13,706 nucleotides of DNA. Source: Gemmatimonadota bacterium (GTDB taxonomy: Bacteria > Gemmatimonadota > Gemmatimonadetes > Gemmatimonadales > GWC2-71-9). Below, in pieces: positions 1 through 5,813 of this stretch (positions within the stretch are counted from its first letter, which is position 1; the number at the start of each line of letters is the position of its first letter). Below the pieces are notes generated by a model. That model saw only the letters and a list, made by a program, of their open reading frames with translations, was not told the DNA's origin and did no database searches. Position numbers and translations under genes: made by a program. The stretch covers positions 1-13,706 of the forward strand of contig JANYAG010000112.1 in the NCBI GenBank assembly GCA_025361465.1, in the 5' to 3' direction.

Positions 1-578
1 CCCTGGCCCATCGCCTGTTCGGGGGCCATGTAATGCGGCGTGCCGACCGCCATCCCGACCGTGGTCATGGTGTCTCGGCTGGCTGACGCCGTCACGGCCT
101 TGGCCACGCCGAAATCGGTCACCACGGCGTGACGACCGCTCAGGAGCACATTGCCGGGCTTGATGTCGCGGTGGACCACGCCGCGCGCATGGGAATACGC
201 CAGCGCATCGGCCACTTCCTTGAGGATCCGCACGGCATCGCCGATTGGCAGCTGCTTCTCGCGGGCGAGCCGGTCGCGCAGTGATTCACCTTCGACATAG
301 GGCATCACATAGAAGAGAAAGCCCTGCACCTCGCCGGAGTCGTAGAGCGAGAGGATGTGCGGATGATTGAACTGGGCGACGAACTTGATCTCGCGCGGGA
401 ACCGTTCCGACCCGAGCGCAGCCGACAGCTCCGGTCGGAGGACCTTGAGCGCGACCTGACGGTCGTGCTTGATGTCCCGGGCCAGGTACACCGTCGCCAT
501 CCCGCCGGCGCCCACTTCACGCTCGATGGTGTACTGCCCGGCGAGTGCCTGGTTGAGTCGGTCCTGCGCGTCGGACAT
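1..578 (-). CDS. Serine/threonine protein kinase, N-terminal part (cut by window edge)
   Basis: This is a Hanks-type Ser/Thr protein kinase that phosphorylates protein Ser/Thr residues from the cytosol. Only the first 192 residues are in the window; the gene continues past position 1. Reading from the ATG at 578, the kinase domain starts near residue 16. It shows the glycine loop GAGGMATVY (23-31), the ATP-binding lysine in VALK (K45), the helix-C glutamate (E63), the catalytic loop HRDIKPGN (136-143), DFG (155-157) and APE (185-187), so it should be active. A GGGAG Shine-Dalgarno sequence lies 4 nt upstream of the ATG. The start is 16 nt after the metallopeptidase stop, so it is probably the last visible gene of the phosphatase operon. 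It is clearly paralogous to the complete kinase at 7771-10413 (same N-terminal offset, same HPHIL and GFLFYVMP stretches). Family members usually carry a membrane segment and PD40, TPR or other sensor domain after the kinase; whether this one does cannot be seen. Confidence 0.95.
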   Translation of the reverse strand, partial: MSDAQDRLNQALAGQYTIEREVGAGGMATVYLARDIKHDRQVALKVLRPELSAALGSERFPREIKFVAQFNHPHILSLYDSGEVQGFLFYVMPYVEGESLRDRLAREKQLPIGDAVRILKEVADALAYSHARGVVHRDIKPGNVLLSGRHAVVTDFGVAKAVTASASRDTMTTVGMAVGTPHYMAPEQAMGQ

Positions 579-594
579 CAGGCTCCCGCCCCCA

Positions 595-2244
595 TCATTG
601 GTTCAGTCCGAGCACCTTGGTGCCCTGTTCAAAGATGATATCCACCGGAATTCCCGCCGTCGCCAGGCGAGCCAGATCGCCCTGGAGTTCGGGCCGGATG
701 GTGCCGACGTCCTTCTTCCAGGCGATCACGCCGTCGTACTCGCCGTCACCCTGGAAACGGAGGATCTTCGCCGACAGGGAGTCCATCGCGAGATGCATCT
801 TGTCGAAGTCGACGCGATACGTTCCGGTGGCGCTGTCCCGCGCGAACGCCCCCATCTGCTGGAAGTAGTTGAAGCAGGCCACATTGGCCCGGCCGTGCGC
901 GTCGGCCGCGCCGAAGCGGACCGAGCGGAAGATGCTGGCGAGGAAGGTGACGTAATTGGTCTTGAGGTCTTCCTTGCCCAGCTTTCCCTCGCCGTTGAGC
1001 GTGCTGACCATGTAGAGACCGAGCACGTCGGCCTTGCCTTCCTCGAGCGCGCCCGCCTGCTCCTTCATTGCCTCGCGCACCGTTCCCTTGCCCGAGAGCA
1101 GGCGCTTGATGCCTAGCCCGTGGGCGACCTCGTGGAACATCACGTTCTCGAAGAAGGCGTCGAAGGAGAGGTACTGCCGCTGGTCCGGGACGATCAGCAG
1201 CTTGGCGACTGGCATCACGATCCGGTCGAACTTCGCGCGCATGGTGTTTTCGAGCTGGAGGCGGCGGGTCCCCATCTTGAGCTGGACTTCCTCGTCGTTG
1301 GGGAGGTTGATGGCGATGGTCTTGCCGCCGGAATTCGCCTGTCCGGCGTAGTAGACCACGCTGTAGGCGTTGAGGTCGGAATCGGTCCCCGGCGTTTCCT
1401 GCTTGTAGGCCGCCGCCACCGGAAGCCCGCGCTGCAGGGCAGGCAGCATCGCGGCGTAGCGGGAGAGGCGGTCGCTCCACGCCTGGTCCTTGATGAGGAC
1501 ATATGACTCGTGCGACGCCTTGTAGCCGAAGAGGTTGTCGTTGTAGGTCTCGATCGGGCCGATCACGAGGTCGAGCGTGTTGTGCTTCATCGCCAGCCAG
1601 GCGAAGTCGCTTGGCTGGTAGTTGTCATCGAGCAACGCGGTGGCGCGCAGCTCGAGGTACTGCTTCAGCCCCGCATCGTCGGCGAGCGCGGCGGCCTCGC
1701 GCACCTTGGCTGCGGCGCGCTCCACCTGCGCCTGGAACGCGACGTGATACGGCACCGCCATCAGCTGGCCCTTGGCGTCGCGCCGCACCAGGGTGTAGAG
1801 CGAGCGCAGCTGGGCGCCGCCATCGGTGGCGGCCTTGGCCGCGGCATCGAACTCGGCTTTGGTGACGTCGTGGGGGTAGAAGTTCTCGCCCGGGGTCAGC
1901 GCGGCCGCGCCCGGAACGAAAATGGCGTTGCCATTCAGGCGATCCCAGGGCCCGTAATTGATGTCGGCAAAGCGGCGGAGGCCCGAGTCGGCGATCGAGG
2001 CCAGCACACTGTCCCTCGGGCCGCTCGTCTCGAGCCAGAAGATCGCGTCGATCTCCCTGGCCGCGTCGATCAGCAGCGGGAGCATCTTCCGCTCGTTCTC
2101 CGTCAGCTTGGCGACGTCGGCGTCGAGGCGCACCGTCGTATAGGTCGCCAGCAACGAGTCAGCGTGCGTCGACGCGTTGGCGGCCGGCTTGGCCGGCCCG
2201 GAGCAGGCGGCGACAAGGACGAAGACGGGGACGAGGCGGCGCAT
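595..2244 (-). CDS. M49-type (dipeptidyl-peptidase III-like) zinc metallopeptidase, lipoprotein
   Basis: This is a 549-residue predicted zinc metallopeptidase of the M49 (dipeptidyl-peptidase III) group, whose members remove N-terminal dipeptides. Zinc-site motifs are visible: HEVAH (371-375) for two His ligands and the catalytic Glu, and EEGKAD (401-406) for the Glu ligand. The segment GPIETYNDNLFGYKASHES (229-247) is also typical of the family. The HEXXH motif is a pentapeptide; most DPP III enzymes have the hexapeptide HEXXGH. The N-terminus (RR, short hydrophobic stretch, then VAAC with Cys14) looks like a lipoprotein signal, so it probably acts on the periplasmic side of a membrane; classical DPP III is cytosolic. 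The ATG at 2244 has a good AGGAG (2251-2255) 6 nt upstream. It lies 26 nt after the acyltransferase stop and 16 nt before the kinase start, hence one operon. Its substrate is unknown; peptidase activity is inferred from the motifs. Confidence 0.88.
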   Translation of the reverse strand: MRRLVPVFVLVAACSGPAKPAANASTHADSLLATYTTVRLDADVAKLTENERKMLPLLIDAAREIDAIFWLETSGPRDSVLASIADSGLRRFADINYGPWDRLNGNAIFVPGAAALTPGENFYPHDVTKAEFDAAAKAATDGGAQLRSLYTLVRRDAKGQLMAVPYHVAFQAQVERAAAKVREAAALADDAGLKQYLELRATALLDDNYQPSDFAWLAMKHNTLDLVIGPIETYNDNLFGYKASHESYVLIKDQAWSDRLSRYAAMLPALQRGLPVAAAYKQETPGTDSDLNAYSVVYYAGQANSGGKTIAINLPNDEEVQLKMGTRRLQLENTMRAKFDRIVMPVAKLLIVPDQRQYLSFDAFFENVMFHEVAHGLGIKRLLSGKGTVREAMKEQAGALEEGKADVLGLYMVSTLNGEGKLGKEDLKTNYVTFLASIFRSVRFGAADAHGRANVACFNYFQQMGAFARDSATGTYRVDFDKMHLAMDSLSAKILRFQGDGEYDGVIAWKKDVGTIRPELQGDLARLATAGIPVDIIFEQGTKVLGLNQ

Positions 2245-2250
2245 CGGGTG

Positions 2251-2255
2251 CTCCT
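2251..2255 (-). promoter_or_regulatory. Ribosome binding site of the M49 peptidase gene
   Basis: On the minus strand this reads AGGAG, placed 6 nt before the ATG at 2244. It fixes the lipoprotein start and is one of the best Shine-Dalgarno matches in the window. Confidence 0.7.
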
Positions 2256-2270
2256 GGGCAGGTGGTGCGG

Positions 2271-2894
2271 TCAGGCGGATGGTGGGGACAGGGCAGCGGT
2301 CAATCCGGTCTCGGCGAACTTCTCGGGATACAGCGCCATCTCCTTCGAGAAACGCGACTGCAGTATCCGCAGGTCATCGCCTTCGTTCCCGGTTGGCCAG
2401 TACTCCCCTGAAATGGTAAACAGGCGGCGCGAATAGTCGAGGGAGACGGTCACGATCGGGACATTGGCCCGCACCGCGATGCGGTAGAACCCGAGCTTCC
2501 ACGGCGCCACCCGCTTGCGGGTGCCCTCGGGTGAGAGGCCCAGGGCCCAGGGTGCTCCGGTGGCGAATCGAGCGGTGGCAATCCCGACTTGGCCGCTGGC
2601 GGCACTCCGGTCCAGTGGTTCGCCGCCGAACCAGCGCAGCAAGCCGGTGACCGGGAACCGGAACAGGGTGTGCTTGCCCAGGAAGGTGAGCCGGAGCCCG
2701 ATCGCGAATATCGCGAAGATGCAGAGCGGAAAGTCCCAGTTGGAGGTGTGCGGCGCCACGATGGCCACGCACTGCGACACCGTCGGGAGTGCGCCTTCGA
2801 TGCGCCAGCCCAGCACTCGGAGGATATTCGTCGCGACGCCGCGTGTGAAGGCATTTCCGCGGCGAGGCAGTCCGGAGAATGGCAGGTCGGTCAG
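2271..2894 (-). CDS. Lysophospholipid (1-acylglycerol-3-phosphate-like) acyltransferase, PlsC family, probable CTG start
   Basis: This is a PlsC-like acyltransferase, expected to transfer acyl chains to a lysophospholipid or related glycerol-phosphate acceptor at the inner membrane. Numbered from the CTG at 2894 (207 residues), it has motif I HTSNWD (49-54, catalytic H49 and D54), the GGEPLDRS segment (90-97), motif III EGTR (123-126) and VPIV (145-148). The first conventional start is a GTG at 2816 (181 residues). However, the reading frame stays open upstream and encodes LPRRGNAFTRG...NILRVLGWRIEG, which from memory matches the usual N-terminus of this family. No ATG, GTG or TTG occurs in that extension before the in-frame stop at 2952-2954. 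A CTG at 2892-2894 overlaps the phosphatase TGA as CTGA, so I favour coupled initiation there. The Shine-Dalgarno is weak (AGG about 8 nt upstream). The function call is firm at family level; the acceptor is unknown. Confidence 0.88.
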   Translation of the reverse strand: MTDLPFSGLPRRGNAFTRGVATNILRVLGWRIEGALPTVSQCVAIVAPHTSNWDFPLCIFAIFAIGLRLTFLGKHTLFRFPVTGLLRWFGGEPLDRSAASGQVGIATARFATGAPWALGLSPEGTRKRVAPWKLGFYRIAVRANVPIVTVSLDYSRRLFTISGEYWPTGNEGDDLRILQSRFSKEMALYPEKFAETGLTAALSPPSA

Positions 2895-3760
2895 GGTGGC
2901 GCCTGCTGGACGGATCGGCCGACAATGATGGTGATGTTGTCCGTGCCACCATCATCCAGCGCGTCCTGCAGCAGCGCCTCGCAGGCCTGCCGTGCCGACG
3001 ACATCTGCGAGAGCCGCTCGGCGATCCGTTCATCGGACACATGCTTGGTCAGCCCGTCGCTGCACAGCAGGTGGATGTTCTCCCAGCTGTTGGGAATCCG
3101 GGTCACCACCGGGGCCGTCTGCTCCCCGCCGATCGAACTCGACAGGACGTTGGCCCAGCGCGACGCGAACGCGGCCGAGCGCGTCATCACACCCTGGTCG
3201 ACCAGCTCCTGTGCCATGGTCTGGTCGCGGGTGACCTGGGTGAGCTTGCCGTGGGCGTAGAGGTAGTAGCGCGAGTCCCCCACCTGGAGCAGGTACACCC
3301 AGGGCCAGACGCCGATGAACACCGTCAGCGTGGTGGCCATGCCGCGCAGGCCGTCGTCGGCCTTGGCCCGCTCGCGGATGCGTTCGTGACTTCGAAGGGC
3401 GGCTTCCTGCAGCAGGTCGATGAACTCCTCGGCCTCCGGGTCGCCCTGGTAGTAGGCGTTGGTGCTCTGGGTGACATACTGGGCGACTTCCTCGAGCGTC
3501 ATCCGGCTCGCCTCCTCGCCTGCCATGCGTCCGCCGACGCCGTCAGCGATCATGGCCAGGAAGGCGATCCGTTCGTCGCCGCCCACCAGCTGGTGGGTCG
3601 ACGGAAGCGAGGTGACCTTGACCTCGAGTTGCTTCTTGAGCGAGCCAATGAGGAAATGATCCTCATTCGTCTGGCGGACCTTGCCGACATGGGTGAGTCC
3701 CCAGACGTCGATCTCTTCGTCGAGAGGCTTTCGCGACGCAGCGGCGGGTGTGTCAGTCAT
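2891..3760 (-). CDS. PP2C-family (PPM) serine/threonine protein phosphatase
   Basis: This is a 289-residue metal-dependent PP2C/PPM phosphatase, expected to remove phosphate from Ser/Thr kinase targets in the cytosol. Numbered from the ATG at 3760, the family motifs appear in order: RQTNED (29-34), ADGVGG with the metal ligand D73 (72-77), GMATT (140-144), VGDSR (160-164), CSDGLT with D235 (233-238) and GGTDN with D274 (271-275). All metal-binding aspartates are kept, so it should be active. There is no signal peptide or membrane segment. The frame is open back to a GTG at 3883, but the extra 41 residues are not family-like and would run into the divergent gene, so I chose the ATG; a weak GAAGGG lies about 10-15 nt upstream. 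It is the first gene of the minus-strand block that ends in a Ser/Thr kinase, which suggests an opposing kinase/phosphatase pair. Its stop overlaps the next gene's probable start. Confidence 0.95.
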   Translation of the reverse strand: MTDTPAAASRKPLDEEIDVWGLTHVGKVRQTNEDHFLIGSLKKQLEVKVTSLPSTHQLVGGDERIAFLAMIADGVGGRMAGEEASRMTLEEVAQYVTQSTNAYYQGDPEAEEFIDLLQEAALRSHERIRERAKADDGLRGMATTLTVFIGVWPWVYLLQVGDSRYYLYAHGKLTQVTRDQTMAQELVDQGVMTRSAAFASRWANVLSSSIGGEQTAPVVTRIPNSWENIHLLCSDGLTKHVSDERIAERLSQMSSARQACEALLQDALDDGGTDNITIIVGRSVQQAPP

Positions 3761-3862
3761 AGGGCGTGACCCTTCGAGGGGGGAAAGGGCTCCGGATACC
3801 AAGGCCCCCAATATGCCGCTCTCGGACGAGTCCCGGAAGCACGAGGGTCGATGTAGCTTCCG
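3761..3862. promoter_or_regulatory. Divergent intergenic region (promoters expected, none clearly resolved)
   Basis: This 102-bp gap separates the phosphatase operon (minus) from the sugar-binding/glycoside hydrolase pair (plus), so it should hold both promoters. I see no convincing -35/-10 pair for either direction. A short CCCT-TCG-AGGG inverted repeat (3771-3781) sits where the phosphatase Shine-Dalgarno would be and could fold over it, but it is only 4 bp long. The promoter role is inferred from gene orientation. Confidence 0.4.
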
Positions 3863-4726
3863 ATGCCCCGGACCCGGAGACACCGACTGGCCGCCTCATG
3901 GTACCGCTGGATGCAACTCGCGCCCGCCTGCCTGTCGGCTTGTGCCTCGGCCGGCGGGGCCCGGTCGATCGCGGAAACTCGCGCCGGCCCGGTGCGGCGG
4001 CACTATGTCGCTCCCAGCGCCCGCTCGCCCGTGGTCATCGACGGTCACCTTGACGATGCGGCCTGGCGCCGTGTGCCGTGGACCGAGGACTTCACCGACA
4101 TCGAAGGGTCGATCCGCCCCGTCCCGCGCTACCGGACCCGGGTGAAGATGACCTGGGACCGGGACTACTGGTACGTGGCGGCCCAGATGATCGAACCCGA
4201 CCTGTGGGCCACGATTCGTGAACACGACGCGGTGATCTTCCGCGACAACGATTTCGAGATCTTCATCGATCCGCGGGGCAGGGCCCGGCGGTACTTTGAA
4301 ATCGAAATGAACCAGCTGGCCACCGTGTGGGATCTCTTTCTCCCGAAGGCCTATCGCGACGGCGGTCACGCCGAGAATGGCTGGGACATTGACGGGCTGC
4401 GAATCGCCGTCGCCCTCGATGGCACGCTCAACGATCCGCGCGATCGTGATCGGGGCTGGACGGTGGAGCTCGCGATCCCGTGGGCGGCGCTGGCCGATTC
4501 GGGCCAGAACGTCGTGCCGCCGCAGCCGGGCGATCAGTGGCGCGTCAACTTCTCGCGCGTGGAGTGGCAGGTCGATACGGTCGGAGGAGCGTATCGGAAG
4601 CGCACCGATGCGGCGGGCAAGCCGACCCCCGCCAACAACTGGGTCTGGTCCCCACAGGGCGTGGTCAACATGCACGTGCCTGAGCATTGGGGCGTGGTGC
4701 AATTCGGCGGCAGGTGGCGGCGATGA
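3863..4726 (+). CDS. CBM9-like carbohydrate-binding protein, probable lipoprotein
   Basis: This is a 287-residue protein of the carbohydrate-binding module 9-like (DOMON-related beta-sandwich) type, expected to bind a sugar or glycan outside the cytoplasm. Family signs are VVIDGHLDDAAW (57-68), DYWYVAAQMIEPDLWATI (101-118), DNDFEIFIDP (128-137), FEIEMNQLATVWDLFL (145-160) and the closing W-S-P-Q-G-V-V-N-MHVPEHWGVVQF run (262-281). The N-terminus is basic (RTRRHR) with a short apolar stretch and LSAC (24-27), a possible lipobox with Cys27. The start at ATG 3863 is the first after an in-frame TAG at 3854, but its Shine-Dalgarno is weak; an in-frame ATG at 3911 is an alternative. Its stop overlaps the start of the next gene (ATGA), so the two are coupled. 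No catalytic domain is attached. The sugar ligand cannot be told from sequence. Confidence 0.87.
   Translation: MPRTRRHRLAASWYRWMQLAPACLSACASAGGARSIAETRAGPVRRHYVAPSARSPVVIDGHLDDAAWRRVPWTEDFTDIEGSIRPVPRYRTRVKMTWDRDYWYVAAQMIEPDLWATIREHDAVIFRDNDFEIFIDPRGRARRYFEIEMNQLATVWDLFLPKAYRDGGHAENGWDIDGLRIAVALDGTLNDPRDRDRGWTVELAIPWAALADSGQNVVPPQPGDQWRVNFSRVEWQVDTVGGAYRKRTDAAGKPTPANNWVWSPQGVVNMHVPEHWGVVQFGGRWRR
4712..4717 (+). promoter_or_regulatory. Ribosome binding site of the GHL10-like hydrolase gene
   Basis: AGGTGG lies 5 nt before the ATG at 4723, inside the end of the CBM9-like gene. It selects this ATG over an upstream in-frame start at 4687 and supports translational coupling through the ATGA overlap. 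Confidence 0.55.
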
Positions 4727-5793
4727 AGCGGCGGACGTTTCTCGAGCTGGTGGGCGCGACCGCGGCAAGCACGCTGGTCGCCCCGGGCCTGGCGGCCGCT
4801 GCTCCCCGGGGCTTCCGCGCCTGGACCTGGGTGCATGGCAACAACACCGATGGGCTGCAGCAATGGCGCGATCGCTTCGCCCGCTTTCGTGCCGGGGGTA
4901 TCACTGGCGTGATCGTCGGCGGAGGGCCGACCGCGCTGATCGCCGAGGCGGCGCACGCGGAAGGGATGTCGTTTCATGCCTGGGCCTGGATGCTCAATCG
5001 CAGCGGCGACAGCTGGGTCCAGTCGAAGTACCCCGAGTGGTTTGATGTCAGCCGCAAGGGCGAGTCGTCGCTGACGCATCCCCCGTATGTCGGATATTAC
5101 CGCTGGCTCTGTCCCACTCGTCCCGAAGTGCGGGCCTATCTTGGCGACCTGGTGAAGGAGATTGCCCAGACGCCGGGTGTTGAAGGCGTGCATCTCGACT
5201 ACATCCGCCATCCCGATGTGATCCTGCCACGTGGCCTCTGGGCGCAGTACCACCTGGTGCAGGACCACGAGATGCCGGAGTTTGATTTCTGCTATTGCAC
5301 CGTCTGTCGCGACACCTTCAAGCAGCAGTCGGGGTACGATCCGTTGTCGCTGGCTGATCCCACCGCCGACCAGGCGTGGCGAGAGTTCCGCTGGAACTCG
5401 ATCACCCAGCTGGTGCGCGAGCTGGCTGCGACGGTGCGGACGCACAACAAGGTGATTTCCGCCGCCGTCTTTCCGACACCGACGCTCGCCCGGATGCAGG
5501 TTCGCCAGGCATGGGACCAATGGCCGCTCGATCTGGTCTTCCCGATGACGTACCACCGGTTCCATGACCAGGGCATCTCCTGGATTGGGGACGCGGTCCG
5601 TGAAGGGGTGCGCGCCATTCCGGCCACGCAGCCGCTCATTGCCGGGTTGCACCTCCCCGATCTCGACCCGTCCTCGCTCGTCTTTGCGGCCAACACCGCC
5701 CGGGCGGCCGGGGCCGCCGGCGTGTCGCTCTATGACTCGGGCGGCCTGAGCGACGCCCACCTCACCGCGCTCAAGTGGGTGGTCGACGACTGA
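4723..5793 (+). CDS. Tat-exported GHL10-like (family 10-like) glycoside hydrolase
   Basis: This is a 356-residue predicted TIM-barrel glycosidase of the GHL10 (hypothetical glycoside hydrolase, 'family 10 glycosylhydrolase') type. The N-terminus has a twin-arginine signal, KRRTFLELVG followed by a hydrophobic stretch ending in AAAA (about residue 27), so it should be folded in the cytoplasm and exported by Tat. The barrel motif GVHLDYIRHPD (155-165) offers D159 as a likely catalytic acid. A cysteine cluster FCYCTVC (C190, C192, C195), seen in related proteins, may bind metal or form a disulfide. FPMTYHRF (273-280) is a later strand. The start at ATG 4723 overlaps the upstream stop as ATGA and has AGGTGG before it; a longer reading from 4687 would spoil the signal peptide. 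The partner upstream is a free-standing CBM9-like protein, suggesting both work on one glycan. Substrate and linkage are unknown, and catalysis has not been shown for most of this family as far as I know. Confidence 0.87.
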   Translation: MKRRTFLELVGATAASTLVAPGLAAAAPRGFRAWTWVHGNNTDGLQQWRDRFARFRAGGITGVIVGGGPTALIAEAAHAEGMSFHAWAWMLNRSGDSWVQSKYPEWFDVSRKGESSLTHPPYVGYYRWLCPTRPEVRAYLGDLVKEIAQTPGVEGVHLDYIRHPDVILPRGLWAQYHLVQDHEMPEFDFCYCTVCRDTFKQQSGYDPLSLADPTADQAWREFRWNSITQLVRELAATVRTHNKVISAAVFPTPTLARMQVRQAWDQWPLDLVFPMTYHRFHDQGISWIGDAVREGVRAIPATQPLIAGLHLPDLDPSSLVFAANTARAAGAAGVSLYDSGGLSDAHLTALKWVVDD

Positions 5794-5813
5794 GTCGCAA
5801 CGCCCCTCCCGCG

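Noticed and set aside
1510..2436. Plus-strand open frame of 308 codons opposite the M49 peptidase
   Set aside because: Its composition is low-complexity Arg/Gly/Val and it contradicts the zinc-site-bearing frame; the same applies to plus-strand frames at 6945-7784, 7228-8106, 10810-11823 and 11795-12694.
3761..3883. N-terminal extension of the phosphatase to a GTG at 3883
   Set aside because: The extra 41 residues are not family-like and overlap the divergent gene start. The ATG at 3760 places the first PP2C motif at the usual distance.
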